Positions 33,608-44,493 are shown, numbered from the stretch's first letter. The stretch is DNA of 64,000 nt from an uncultured Caulobacterales bacterium (GCA_903840435.1 CAIMFV010000051.1:1-64000), one strand, 5' to 3'. Made by a program: numbers and translations. The notes: generated from the letters alone by a model not told the origin.

Positions 33608-35722
33608 TCAAATCGCCCGCCGCCACCAGCCGTTTTCAAGCGGCTCGAAGCCGTTGTCGCGGTAGAGATTGCGGACCGGTCCGTTGCGTTCGGTTGGGAT
33701 GATTTGGGCGCGAAGCTCGCCAAGGTTGCCTTGGGCGTCGGCCACGACATGGTCAAGCAAGGCCCGCTCGCCCTTCAGTCCAATGACTCGGCAGCTCATA
33801 GCAAAAGCGGTGATGATGCCTGCATCGACCACAGCCGCGCCCGATAGCCCGTGATCACCGAAGCGGTCAGAGACGCGCAAACTATAGACGGTGCCTGAGG
33901 GCGGGGTGAGGGCTGCGAGTTCGGCAGGACTATAGGCCCGACCCGTGGCGTTGAATTGGGTTGTGCGCTGCAAAAGCTCGACAATACGGGCTAGCCCCTC
34001 CGGCGTGGTTTCGCGCGTTACGCTGACCTGCACGTCGAGGGCCGCGAGGAAGGCCTGCTCGTCGGGTTGGGAGGCGCGCGCGGCGTTGCGTTGGAGTTGC
34101 GCTTTCACGAGCGTCGTGCGGCCTTGGGCTTCGGCGCTCAGGCGCGGGATTTGCAGCCTTGGGTCGTCGAGCAGCTGGCGGCGCAAGGTAAAGGGATTTT
34201 CTCCCCAGACCTCGACCTCGGGCAATCGCTCGCGCACCCTTTCGCGTTCAATGGGATTGTCGTCGATAAAGAGAAGGGAGGAGGGGGCAAATCCTAGCTC
34301 GTCGGCCAAGCTCTTGATGTTCTCGGCCTTATCATTCCAGTCGATGCGCCAGGTGACGAAATCCTCGAGGTTGAGCAGGCGGTCGCGCGGATAGTCGTCA
34401 GGATAGGTCCATAGTTTTCGCACCACCTCCTCATCATTTTTGGACGCGATGACGAGGACAATGCCGCGCGACTTCAGGGTCTTCAGCGCTTCATGCAGGC
34501 CGAAATAGAGGCCGATATAGGAATACATGCCACTAATCTCAGGCTGCCAGGCAAAGGGCGCACCGGTCTCGGCCAAGACGCCGGGCCACAAGGTGCCATC
34601 GAGATCAAGCACAATGGCCTTTTTGCGGTCGTGGCCCGTGAGGGTGATGAGCAGGTCGAGATGGGCCTTGGCCATGACCTTTTCCCGCCCATAGGGATCC
34701 GCCCCTAGCTCATGGGCCAAGGGCGCAAGGTCTGGAAAAATATCGAACACGGCGGCCCGCTCATTGGCGGGGCGTTGCAACATCCATCCGGGCGAGCCGA
34801 AATGGGCGTAGGAGACAAGCCCGTCATCGACAAAACGCTTTGCACCTTCGGCACCCAAAATGGCCGGGGTGTCGACCAGATGGACGTCATCAAAGGTCTC
34901 AACGAGATCAGCGAGGGCAAGATTTGTCTGGCGAAAGCGATTGCGATGGCCGTGTCGTCCGCGCTCGGCAAGACCCAGGGGCTGAACGGTCGGTTCGGGA
35001 AGGGCGTCCAGAAGAATGGGCTTTTGGGTACGGACCCGCAGGGCCTCGATCAGGGACTTGGCCTCCATCACATAGAGCCAAGAGGGATCACCGCCCATTT
35101 CCTCAGGCGTGCCAAGGGTAATGGTGCGACGGGCGCGCAAAGCGCCAATAATGATCGCATCATGGGCCCGCTCGGCGGCAAAATCGGGATCGTCAGCAAA
35201 GGCAGTGGCGACAGTGAGGTCGAGCCCACGGGCCTTGCCCTCCTGGCGCAGGAAATCTGTCTCCATCTGGATGTCACATTCGCCAAACAGCAAAACCGTC
35301 AGCGGCTTGCCCGACTTGGCGAGATCGCCAAGCCCTGCGGCGCGGCTTGCCGCCCATCCGGTCATGGCGCCTTCTGCGGATTGACGACGATAGGCGTCAA
35401 AGAGCGCCTCTGGATCGCGCCCGTGAGTGGCGGAAAGCGCTTCTGCGGTGCGCGCCACCTCCACCTCGGCTGAGGCGTCTGAAATCAAGCCACGGTCCAT
35501 CAGATCGGCGACGGCATTCAGCACCGGATCAAGCGGTTGTCCAAGGGCTGCAAGGAGGGGCGCCATCTCGTCCGGCATCCGCCGCGGAATGGCAAAGTAA
35601 TCTAAAATCTTGGCGACCTCCTCGGTGATCGTCACCCGAAGACCGCTAATGCCATGGACAGCTAAAACCCGATCTGGCCCAACAGGCAACAGGTGGGCGA
35701 AGGCTGATTTAACCAGGATCAA
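33608..35722 (-). CDS. Multidomain FkbH-like HAD-IIIC protein
   Basis: 704 residues. Residues ~1-90 form a small helical/winged region resembling PqqD-like modules (VTITEEVAKILDYFAIPRRM ... LMDRGLIS). Residues ~120-370 look like an SGNH-hydrolase-type Rossmann region (TVLLFGECDIQMETDFLRQE). The HAD core follows, with AIVLDLDGTLWPGVLAETG, VIASKNDEEVV, and LLFIDDNPIERERV. The last ~130 residues are GNAT-like. FkbH proteins load or dephosphorylate glyceryl units on carrier proteins in polyketide-type pathways, but no acyl-carrier protein or synthase is nearby, so the role here is open. Confidence 0.8.
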   Translation of the reverse strand: MILVKSAFAHLLPVGPDRVLAVHGISGLRVTITEEVAKILDYFAIPRRMPDEMAPLLAALGQPLDPVLNAVADLMDRGLISDASAEVEVARTAEALSATHGRDPEALFDAYRRQSAEGAMTGWAASRAAGLGDLAKSGKPLTVLLFGECDIQMETDFLRQEGKARGLDLTVATAFADDPDFAAERAHDAIIIGALRARRTITLGTPEEMGGDPSWLYVMEAKSLIEALRVRTQKPILLDALPEPTVQPLGLAERGRHGHRNRFRQTNLALADLVETFDDVHLVDTPAILGAEGAKRFVDDGLVSYAHFGSPGWMLQRPANERAAVFDIFPDLAPLAHELGADPYGREKVMAKAHLDLLITLTGHDRKKAIVLDLDGTLWPGVLAETGAPFAWQPEISGMYSYIGLYFGLHEALKTLKSRGIVLVIASKNDEEVVRKLWTYPDDYPRDRLLNLEDFVTWRIDWNDKAENIKSLADELGFAPSSLLFIDDNPIERERVRERLPEVEVWGENPFTLRRQLLDDPRLQIPRLSAEAQGRTTLVKAQLQRNAARASQPDEQAFLAALDVQVSVTRETTPEGLARIVELLQRTTQFNATGRAYSPAELAALTPPSGTVYSLRVSDRFGDHGLSGAAVVDAGIITAFAMSCRVIGLKGERALLDHVVADAQGNLGELRAQIIPTERNGPVRNLYRDNGFEPLENGWWRRAI

Positions 35723-35865
35723 GGCCGGACTCCTAGACTTGTGCGAATCAGCGAATGTCGCCCACGGTTTCCTTTAGTCTCCCAAAGCTTGGTGCAAAAC
35801 GGGAGACCTTTGGCGGCCCGCCTCGCGCCCGCTTCGGCGCCTTGCAATTAGTGAGGGAGATGCGC

Positions 35866-36939
35866 ATGCCCGATTTGGCGCGCGATTCTGGGCTCGATTT
35901 TGGCGACCGGGTGCCGCCTCTGATGGGCGCCTTTATCACAGGCGGCTTCTTTTCCATCGACGGACAGGCGGGTCGGGCCTTGGTGGCCTTGGGCGGCGGG
36001 TCGGCCTCGGCGGAGACACACCTCCTCTGGCTAAAGGCCCATCTTGCCTGCCAACACGAATTTGAAGCCCTCGGCGCTGATATTGTCTTGCTGGCCACGA
36101 TGGACAGCCAAGCCTTTCCAGACCTGCTTGCCGCTGCCCACCCCGGCTGCGTCATCCTGTCGCCCGACTGTGACCTGTCGAGTTTTGGCGGGGACGAGAA
36201 GGGGCCCGCCACTGTGGTGATCGATCGCAATGGTCGCGTCGCTGGCATCTTGCGCGATGGGTCGGTTGAGCAGCGGGTTTCGACAGCACTTGAGATCGTC
36301 GCGGGGCTGGCCTGCAAACCTCCAGGCCACGCCGCAGCCCCCGTACTGATTGTGCCAAGGCTTCTTTCACCCAGCCTCTGCGCCGACCTGATCGCCGCTT
36401 TTGAGTCTGGGCCAAATTTTGAGGGGGGAATGGCGTCGATCGACACGAGCGGCGCGCCCATCCTCAAGGTGCAGGAGACAAAAAAGCGACGGCGCGACTT
36501 CCTGCTTGAGGCCGATCACCCGCTTTATGCCCCGGTTGTGCACGCGCTGGGGACGCGGCTCGTGCCGGAAATCAAGCGCGCCTTTCAAATCGAGATTGCT
36601 CATGCGGACCGCATTCTGATCGCCTGCTATGACGACACGGGCGGCTATTTTCATCGTCATCGCGACAATAGTGCCCCGCAGGTGGCCTTTCGTCAGTTCG
36701 CCGCTTCATTAAACCTCAATACCGAGGCCTATGAGGGGGGAGAGCTTGAGTTCCCTGAATATGGCGATGAGCTTTACATCCCGCCTCTCGGGGCTGCGGT
36801 TGTCTTCTCCGCCAGTCTTCTCCATGCAGCGCGACCGGTGACTAAAGGTAAACGCTATGTCCTCTTGACCTTTTTGCATGATCAATTCGCAGAACAGCGC
36901 CGCATAAACTTTGAACAGTCCGCAATGGCTTTGGGTTAA
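35866..36939 (+). CDS. Peroxiredoxin-like / 2-oxoglutarate-Fe(II) oxygenase fusion
   Basis: 357 residues. Residues ~10-165 have an AhpC/TSA-like thioredoxin fold (FGDRVPPLMGAF, ATVVIDRNGRVAGILRDGSV), but the usual peroxidatic cysteine site reads LGGGSASAETHL, so peroxidase activity is doubtful. Residues ~175-350 are a prolyl-4-hydroxylase-type 2OG oxygenase: HRHRDNSAPQ gives the HxD iron pair, and LLHAARPVTKGKRYVLLTFL gives the distal His and 2OG-binding residues. GAGGGAG precedes ATG 35866; a longer start at 35755 is possible. Divergent from the FkbH-like gene; a shared pathway is plausible but unproven. Confidence 0.8.
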   Translation: MPDLARDSGLDFGDRVPPLMGAFITGGFFSIDGQAGRALVALGGGSASAETHLLWLKAHLACQHEFEALGADIVLLATMDSQAFPDLLAAAHPGCVILSPDCDLSSFGGDEKGPATVVIDRNGRVAGILRDGSVEQRVSTALEIVAGLACKPPGHAAAPVLIVPRLLSPSLCADLIAAFESGPNFEGGMASIDTSGAPILKVQETKKRRRDFLLEADHPLYAPVVHALGTRLVPEIKRAFQIEIAHADRILIACYDDTGGYFHRHRDNSAPQVAFRQFAASLNLNTEAYEGGELEFPEYGDELYIPPLGAAVVFSASLLHAARPVTKGKRYVLLTFLHDQFAEQRRINFEQSAMALG

Positions 36940-37113
36940 AATCTGAAGTCATGTTAAGGATTTGGAATGATGACTATTTTATAGGCAATAGTAGTGCGAT
37001 TTTCACGAAAACGTGACGGAATTGTGTCGGGTTTTAGCTTTATTTTGACCCTATTCGTGCAAACATCTCGATGAGGCGCAAAAGAACCGCGCCCCTCTTT
37101 GGGAAGAAGCATC

Positions 37114-37227
37114 ATGATGGACGCGGGTCGTAGCCATCAGGTCGAAATCGCGGTGAAGAGCCTTGCTTTGCCCATGGCGGTTTGGATCGGATTGGCAGCT
37201 TTGGTCGCCTTGGCGATCTTTCGGTAA
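37114..37227 (+). CDS. 37-residue single-span membrane protein
   Basis: A mini-gene reading MMDAGRSHQVEIAVKS and then one hydrophobic helix (LALPMAVWIGLAALVALAIF) ending in Arg: a tail-anchored or type II peptide. GGGAAG lies eight bases before the ATG. The 170 bases upstream are AT-richer, include TTGACC at ~37046, and could hold a promoter. Not recognised, but codon use and the clear helix support expression. Confidence 0.5.
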   Translation: MMDAGRSHQVEIAVKSLALPMAVWIGLAALVALAIFR

Positions 37228-37268
37228 GCGAACTTGTTTTGTGGTGTGACGATCGCTAGAGCCTAACC

Positions 37269-37430
37269 ATGGCCAGCGAGACGCGCGACAAAACTCCCCT
37301 GTCTGACAAGGAGCGACGGCTTGCCGACGCCCTGCGACGGAACCTTAGGCGGCGGAAGGCCGCTTCGCGGGAAGCGCCCGCACTTGAGCCGGATCAGCCT
37401 GAGCCCCATATTCCCCCTTGCGCGTTATGA
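37269..37430 (+). CDS. Small basic protein conserved beside tatA in alphaproteobacteria
   Basis: 53 residues: MASETRDKTPLSDKERRLAD followed by ALRRNLRRRKAASREA and an acidic/Pro tail. The amphipathic Arg-rich 'RLAdALRrNLrRRKA' segment is a pattern seen in small alphaproteobacterial proteins of unknown function, often next to tat genes (from memory, not searched). It ends 73 bases before tatA. Confidence 0.6.
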   Translation: MASETRDKTPLSDKERRLADALRRNLRRRKAASREAPALEPDQPEPHIPPCAL

Positions 37431-37503
37431 AGCGGCTTAAGGTGCTTGACGCGACCTTGTGCTGTCGCGCATGACAAGGCTTGAACCTTGAAGGAGCTAA
37501 GAC

Positions 37504-37731
37504 ATGGGCGGGCTTTCCCCGTTTCACTGGGCGCTAGTCCTGATTGCGGCGGTTGTGATGTTTGGCGGGCGCGGTCGTTTGTCCTCGATCATGGGCGACG
37601 CCGCCAAAGGCATTCGGGCCTTTCAAGACGGTTTGAAGGGCGAAGATGCCTCGAAGACCCAGGCGACACCGCCAACCGGTCAGATCGTCCAGGATAAACC
37701 TGCAGATCCTTCCGAACCGCCAAAGGCCTAA
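37504..37731 (+). CDS. tatA: Sec-independent translocase subunit TatA
   Basis: 75 residues: a short N-terminal membrane helix (HWALVLIAAVVMFGGRGRLS), the hinge, then an amphipathic helix (IMGDAAKGIRAFQDGLKGED) and a charged tail. TatA oligomers form the translocation path for folded, twin-arginine substrates. GAAGGAG before the ATG is a strong ribosome site. First of tatA-tatB-tatC. Confidence 0.93.
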   Translation: MGGLSPFHWALVLIAAVVMFGGRGRLSSIMGDAAKGIRAFQDGLKGEDASKTQATPPTGQIVQDKPADPSEPPKA

Positions 37732-37780
37732 TCGCAGTTGGCGCACGCTGCGCATCCCGCCAAAGGACGAACTCTAAGTC

Positions 37781-38143
37781 ATGTTGCCTGAGACCGGCGC
37801 CTTCGAGCTGATCTTCCTCGGCGCTGTCGCCTTGATTGTGGTCGGCCCCAAGGATCTGCCTATCCTCATGCGCAAGGTGGGCCAGTTCTTGGCCCGCATG
37901 CGCGGTATGGCAGCAGAATTTCGCGCCAGCTTCGATGAATTGGCCCGGCAGAGCGAATTGGATGAACTGCGCAAAGAGGTCGAGGCGCTGCGCAATATGC
38001 GTCTGGCCGAGCCTGTGGCGCCAGAAATTGCAACGGCAGAATTGGTCGCTCCAGACCTCCACACCCAGATTCAAGAGGTGCACGCTGACATGACCGCCTC
38101 GCTGAGCGGAAATGGTGCGACCGAATCGGAGGTAAAGCCGTGA
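37781..38143 (+). CDS. tatB: Sec-independent translocase subunit TatB
   Basis: 120 residues. The helix ELIFLGAVALIVVGPKDLP carries the conserved E and GP hinge of TatB, followed by a long amphipathic helix (MRKVGQFLARMRGMAAEFR) and an acidic tail. With TatC it forms the receptor for twin-arginine signal peptides. Its stop overlaps tatC by four bases (GTGA). Confidence 0.94.
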   Translation: MLPETGAFELIFLGAVALIVVGPKDLPILMRKVGQFLARMRGMAAEFRASFDELARQSELDELRKEVEALRNMRLAEPVAPEIATAELVAPDLHTQIQEVHADMTASLSGNGATESEVKP

Positions 38144-39009
38144 GCCTGCCCGATGACGAGGCGGACCTTGAGGCTTCCCGCGCGCCGCTTATGGATCATT
38201 TGGTCGAGCTGCGCGGGCGTTTGATTATCTGCGCCTGGGCCCTCGGCATCGGGTTCTTGCTGTGCTTCTTTGTCGCCAAGGACATTTATCTGGCCCTGCT
38301 TCGGCCGTTTGAAATGGCTGCGGCCATGCTGGCGGAGCAAAATGCCCGTGGCCAACACGGACCCCTTGACCTGCTGCAAGTGGTGATCGGCTTAAAGCCG
38401 CCGCCCGCAGGTGGGCAGGCATTGAAATTGGTCTTCACCGCGCCGCTAGAATTCTTCTTTACCAAGGTGAAGTTGGCCGGGTTTGGCGCGTTGGTGCTTG
38501 GATTTCCCGTGCTTGCCTGGCAGCTGTATCGCTTTGTCGCGCCGGGGCTTTATCGCCGGGAACGCAAGGCCTTCCTGCCGTTTTTGCTGGCCGCGCCCGT
38601 CTTGTTCGTGATGGGCGCAGCGCTCGTCTATTATATCATGTTGCCATTTGTGCTGTGGTTCTCACTGTCACAACAAATCTTCACTGGCGATGTTCAAGTA
38701 CAATTGCTGCCCAAGGTCTCAGATTATCTTGATCTGGTGACGAAGCTGCTTTTGGCTTTTGGATTGTGTTTTCAGTTGCCGGTAATTTTGGCCCTGCTCG
38801 GTCTTGCTGGGCTTGTCACGTCGAAGCAACTGGGCTCTGTTCGGCGCTATGCCGCGTTTGGAATTGTCGTGGTGGCGGCCCTGGTCACCCCGCCGGACCC
38901 GTTGAGCCAATGTCTGTTAGCCGTGCCGATCTATGGGCTTTATGAACTGTCCATCTTGTGGGTCTGGTTGATCGAAAAGCGGCGACCGGCAACGCCCGAG
39001 GCGGCTTGA
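38140..39009 (+). CDS. tatC: Sec-independent translocase subunit TatC
   Basis: 289 residues with six predicted membrane spans. APLMDHLVELRGRLIICAWA is the conserved N-terminal signature with the signal-peptide-binding glutamate, and FFFTKVKLAGFGALVLGFP and FQLPVILALLGLAGLV are later spans. GTG start within the tatB stop. About 20 residues longer than E. coli TatC because of a periplasmic insertion after span 1. Confidence 0.96.
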   Translation: MSLPDDEADLEASRAPLMDHLVELRGRLIICAWALGIGFLLCFFVAKDIYLALLRPFEMAAAMLAEQNARGQHGPLDLLQVVIGLKPPPAGGQALKLVFTAPLEFFFTKVKLAGFGALVLGFPVLAWQLYRFVAPGLYRRERKAFLPFLLAAPVLFVMGAALVYYIMLPFVLWFSLSQQIFTGDVQVQLLPKVSDYLDLVTKLLLAFGLCFQLPVILALLGLAGLVTSKQLGSVRRYAAFGIVVVAALVTPPDPLSQCLLAVPIYGLYELSILWVWLIEKRRPATPEAA

Positions 39010-39024
39010 GGCGTGATTTTCTAG

Positions 39025-40656
<1,632 letters not shown>

Positions 40657-40661
40657 CCACT

Positions 40662-41444
40662 GTGCGGATTCTGCTCACCAATGACGACGGGATTGGCGCA
40701 GAGGGCTTGGCGGCCTTAAGACGCATCGCGGCCCACCTCTCAGACGATGTTTGGGTCGCCGCTCCTGAGGTCGAGCAGTCGGGCGCCAGTCGGGCCTTGA
40801 CGCTTTCCCATCCGGTCCGCGTGCGACGGGTTGAACCGAAGGTGTTCGCCATTTCCGGAACGCCGACTGATTGTGTCATGCTGGCGGTGCAGGAACTGAT
40901 TGAGGGGAGAGCGCCTGATCTGGTGCTTTCCGGCGTCAATCGGGGGCAAAACCTGGCTCAAGATGTGACCCTCTCGGGCACGGTTGCTGGCGCGCTGCAA
41001 GGTATGGCCATGTCGATCCCGGCCATTGCGCTCAGCCAGGCGCTTATTCGCTTTGATCACCATGTCGAGGCGTCATTTGCCACCGCAGAGGCCCACGGAC
41101 CGGCGCTCCTCCGCGCCCTCCTCAAAGCGGGCTGGCCTGTAGATGTCATTTTGAATGTCAATTTCCCGCCTGTTTCACCTGATCGCGTTAGGGGAGTGGA
41201 CGTCACCGCCCAGGGCGCCCGTGATCAACATCATTTAAAATTTGAACGGCGCTCGGATCTGCGCGGTCGCGACTATTACTGGTTGGGCTTTGAGGGGGCC
41301 GTCTCGGCGCCGCCGGAGGGCGTAGATCTCGCCGCCGTCTCGGAAGGGAAAATTTCGGTCACACCGTTGCACATCAATCTGACGCATTTTGCCGCCCTGG
41401 CCACCCTGAAATCCCAGCTCCTGGCCGACGCGGTGGGCGCATGA
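40662..41444 (+). CDS. surE: 5'/3'-nucleotidase SurE
   Basis: 260-residue metal-dependent phosphatase acting on nucleoside monophosphates. The catalytic metal site is MRILLTNDDGIGAEGL (paired Asp), with SGASRALTLSHPVR, SGTPTDCVMLAVQEL and SGVNRGQNLAQDVTLSGTV following. GTG start five bases after serS. Stop overlaps pcm (ATGA). The surE-pcm pairing is conserved in many Proteobacteria. Confidence 0.95.
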   Translation: MRILLTNDDGIGAEGLAALRRIAAHLSDDVWVAAPEVEQSGASRALTLSHPVRVRRVEPKVFAISGTPTDCVMLAVQELIEGRAPDLVLSGVNRGQNLAQDVTLSGTVAGALQGMAMSIPAIALSQALIRFDHHVEASFATAEAHGPALLRALLKAGWPVDVILNVNFPPVSPDRVRGVDVTAQGARDQHHLKFERRSDLRGRDYYWLGFEGAVSAPPEGVDLAAVSEGKISVTPLHINLTHFAALATLKSQLLADAVGA

Positions 41445-42103
41445 AGGACGCGAAGGCCCCAGCTGAAAGCGAAACCCAAAAGGCTAAGCTGGTTTTGAGC
41501 CTGCGCTCGGGCGGGGTTGCCGATCCCGCAGTGCTAAACGCCATCGAACGCACGCCGCGCGACCTCTTTGTGCCCGATCTTTTTCAAGAGCGATCCTGGG
41601 AGGAGACAGCGCTGCCCATCGCCTGTGGCCAAACCATCAGCCAGCCCCTGATTGTTGGGCTGATGACCCAGGCCCTTAGCCTCGACAGCCGCTCGCGCGT
41701 GCTCGAGATCGGCACCGGGTCTGGCTATCAAACCGCCGTTCTCGCCCGGATTGCACGGCTCGTCTATTCGGTCGAGCGTTATCGCACCTTGCTTGGCGAC
41801 GCCGAGGATCGGTTCCGCAAACTCGGACTTTTGAACGTCATTACGCGCTTCGCCGATGGATTTGAGGGCTGGCCAGAACAGGCGCCGTTCGACCGAATTC
41901 TCGTCACGGCCGCCGCACCGGAGACGCCAAAGGCCCTCCTGGCTCAGTTGAAGCCAAATGGCGTCCTGGTTGCGCCGGTCGGACGCGGGCCGGTTCAGAT
42001 CCTGAAACGCTATGTCGGCGATGGCCATTCCGGCTATTCCGTGGAAGAACTTGGTGATGTGCGGTTTGTGCCGCTGCTGCCTGGAGTGGCGCGCGAGCTT
42101 TGA
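41441..42103 (+). CDS. pcm: Protein-L-isoaspartate O-methyltransferase
   Basis: 220 residues. Repairs isoaspartyl residues in aged proteins using S-adenosylmethionine. RDLFVPDLFQERSWEETALP, GQTISQPLIVGLMTQAL and the SAM loop VLEIGTGSGYQTAVLARIA are canonical; the C-terminal VRFVPLLPGVA is also typical. Translationally coupled to surE. Confidence 0.95.
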   Translation: MKDAKAPAESETQKAKLVLSLRSGGVADPAVLNAIERTPRDLFVPDLFQERSWEETALPIACGQTISQPLIVGLMTQALSLDSRSRVLEIGTGSGYQTAVLARIARLVYSVERYRTLLGDAEDRFRKLGLLNVITRFADGFEGWPEQAPFDRILVTAAAPETPKALLAQLKPNGVLVAPVGRGPVQILKRYVGDGHSGYSVEELGDVRFVPLLPGVAREL

Positions 42104-42216
42104 TTTGCGCGGTCCAAGCGCGTTTTATCTTGCCGCCGCCTTGTGCTGGTCATGATTCAGTAACCAAATAGACGGCTTCTCTCGGTTAGGAAATTTGTCA
42201 CCGTTTCGGGGCGCTT

Positions 42217-43470
42217 ATGAGTTTTGTGAGATCAGCATCGCGAGGCGCCTGCCTCATTGCCCTCACAGCCTTTGTGGCTGGTTGCGAAGCTGCGCCGCGA
42301 TACCCGACAGAAGACGGCGCGCCTCTGGGGACGGGCGGGGTTATCGTCAATCATCCCAAATACCCCGCCGACACTGCCACGCCTCCGCCCGCGCCGACCG
42401 CTCCCGCCCCGTCGGCTGGGCCTGCGTCGCCTCCGACATCAACCGTGGCTGCGCCGGGCCCGGTTGCCCAACAGCCCCTGCCGCCGCCCGAGCCCAAGCC
42501 CGTTGAAGCGCCACCCCCGCGAGAGATCACTGTCGAGCCGGGTGAAACCATCTATGACGTGGCCGCCCGCCGGCACGCACCCGTTCGCGCCATTATCGAG
42601 GCAAACCACATTGCCTCACCCTATCTCCTGAATGCTGGCCAGAAGCTGATCGTGCCGCAAGCTGCGGTCTATGTGGTCTCGGAGGGCGATACGCTTTTTG
42701 GCGTGTCCCGTCGGTTCGGCGTCGAGGTCCAGGCGCTGGCGACCTTGAACGAGCTGACCCTGCAATCCCATTTGCGCCTTGGTGAGCGGCTGCTTCTCCC
42801 CGCCGCCGCCAAGGACCATGGCCCCGACCCGCGCGCGAATGGCGATCTATCGCAGCCGCTGCCGCCGCATGACGACGCGCGCCTAGCTGACGATGCGGCC
42901 ACCCATGGCCATATCCTTGCCGAGCCCGAAACAAGCAAGACGCCAACGCGCGGTCGCAAACCCTCGCGCACCGCAGCAGACGCCATAACGGCTGCTCAGA
43001 CGAGCCCAACCGCCACAGCACTTGGCTCGCCCTTGCCCACCTCAGCAGATGATGCAGCCGCAATAGCTGCCGGGCGGGGGCGATTCCAGTGGCCCGTGCA
43101 AGGCGAGATTGCCTCGCGCTTTGGTCCGAAGGGCACAGGCCAGCGCAATGACGGCGTCGACATTGCTGCACCGTACAATACCCCGGTGATGGCCGCCGCC
43201 GATGGCGAGGTGGTCTATGCGGGCTCGTCTATTGCCGCGTTTGGCAATCTGATCTTGGTCAAACACGCCGATGGCTGGGTGACTGCCTATGCCCATCTGG
43301 CCAAGATTTCGGTCAAGATCCGCGCCAATGTCACCCAAGGCCAAACGCTTGGCCTCGTTGGCGACACCGGATCGCCGGGCTCACCGCAACTGCACTTTGA
43401 AATGCGCTATGCGGCTTCGCCAAAGGATAAGCCGCGCCCCATCGATCCGGCGCAACTCTTGCCGAAATAG
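42217..43470 (+). CDS. LysM / LytM (M23) domain lipoprotein, NlpD-like
   Basis: 417 residues: lipobox FVAGC at the end of the signal peptide, a Pro-rich linker, two LysM modules (EPGETIYDVAARRHAPVRAI and SEGDTLFGVSRRFGVEVQAL), another linker, then a C-terminal LytM/M23 domain. The catalytic set is incomplete: GQRNDGVDIAAPYNTPV has Asn where the first zinc His should be, and the HxH is QLH in SPQLHFEMRY. As in NlpD/EnvC, it likely activates amidases rather than cutting peptidoglycan itself. Its position after surE-pcm matches the classical surE-pcm-nlpD order. Confidence 0.9.
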   Translation: MSFVRSASRGACLIALTAFVAGCEAAPRYPTEDGAPLGTGGVIVNHPKYPADTATPPPAPTAPAPSAGPASPPTSTVAAPGPVAQQPLPPPEPKPVEAPPPREITVEPGETIYDVAARRHAPVRAIIEANHIASPYLLNAGQKLIVPQAAVYVVSEGDTLFGVSRRFGVEVQALATLNELTLQSHLRLGERLLLPAAAKDHGPDPRANGDLSQPLPPHDDARLADDAATHGHILAEPETSKTPTRGRKPSRTAADAITAAQTSPTATALGSPLPTSADDAAAIAAGRGRFQWPVQGEIASRFGPKGTGQRNDGVDIAAPYNTPVMAAADGEVVYAGSSIAAFGNLILVKHADGWVTAYAHLAKISVKIRANVTQGQTLGLVGDTGSPGSPQLHFEMRYAASPKDKPRPIDPAQLLPK

Positions 43471-43474
43471 GGAA

Positions 43475-44311
43475 TTACAGGGGCAGAGGTCGACCGAGCT
43501 CGCCCGCCAGATCGCGGATGAATTGATAGGCGACCCGGCCCGACCGCCCACCTCGGATGACCGACCACTGCAAGGCTCGGCGCTCCAGATTGTCGGCCCG
43601 CAGGTCGAAGGCGGCAGCATAGCCCGCAACCGCAGCCAGATAGGTTGGCTGATCCATCGGCGGGAAGCTGATCCACAGACCGAACCGGTCGGAAACCGAC
43701 ACCGTCTCTTCTGCATCCTCCGCCGCCATCAGTGCGTCATCGCTCCCATGTTCGCGCGGCATCAGGTGGCGGCGATTAGAGGTGGCGACAAACAAGACAT
43801 TCGGCGGCGGACCGGCGACACCGCCCTCGAGGGCTGACTTCAGCGCCTTGGCTTCGGCTGCGCCCGCTTCAAACGACAGATCATCACAAAAGACCACCAC
43901 CCGTTCGCTGTGCTCGCGCAGCCGGGCGAACAGACGCGGCAGGCGGTCGAGGTGATCGGCTTCAATTTCAATCAGTCTTAAGCAGTCATGCTCTGCGGCG
44001 ACGCTCATAAAGGCGGCCTTGACCAAAGAACTCTTGCCCGCCCCACGCACGCCCCACAAAAGGGCGGCATTGGCCGGAAGGCCTTTGGCGAAGCGGTCTA
44101 GATTGTCGCGGAAAATCCGCTTCTGCCAGTCAACGCCCAACAGGAGATCGAGCGAGAGGGGATAGTCCGGTGCGGCGCGTAGCGAAAGATCGTCAGGATC
44201 GCAGCGAAAGAGTTTTGCGGCAGCAAGCGGCCAGGGTGGCGGCGGCGGCGGGGCGAGACGCTCGAGCGCTTCGGCGATGCGGGTCAGCAGAGGGGTTATA
44301 TCTTCCGTCAT
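43475..44311 (-). CDS. DUF815 family AAA-type ATP-binding protein
   Basis: 279 residues. Walker A WGVRGAGKSSLVKA, Walker B-like VVVFCDDLSFE, and the family's LLGVDWQKRIFRDNLDRFAKG and FVATSNRRHLMPRE identify DUF815. The cellular role of this family is not established. ATG 44311 starts at the conserved MTEDITPLLTRIAEALERLA; the frame extends upstream without support. It converges on the NlpD-like gene (4-base gap) and is divergent from yajC. Confidence 0.88.
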   Translation of the reverse strand: MTEDITPLLTRIAEALERLAPPPPPPWPLAAAKLFRCDPDDLSLRAAPDYPLSLDLLLGVDWQKRIFRDNLDRFAKGLPANAALLWGVRGAGKSSLVKAAFMSVAAEHDCLRLIEIEADHLDRLPRLFARLREHSERVVVFCDDLSFEAGAAEAKALKSALEGGVAGPPPNVLFVATSNRRHLMPREHGSDDALMAAEDAEETVSVSDRFGLWISFPPMDQPTYLAAVAGYAAAFDLRADNLERRALQWSVIRGGRSGRVAYQFIRDLAGELGRPLPL

Positions 44312-44493
44312 GGGCGGGTCTTTAGGTGATTTTTTCGGTTGCGGGGAGGGGTCGTGGCGCGGGCGGGGCCGGAAAGCTGTTCCAGCGCAGCCTTGGGATT
44401 GCAAATCAGCTCAGCAACGCCTAGCTTCCGCCGCCTCCGAACGCCGCCCCTTGGCGCTTGGATCGCAGTCCATTCGCTTATGCCGGAGATCCT

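Noticed and set aside
33608-35722. Part of a polyketide or non-ribosomal peptide cluster
   Set aside because: FkbH proteins suggest this, but no carrier protein, ketosynthase, adenylation domain or export gene lies nearby.
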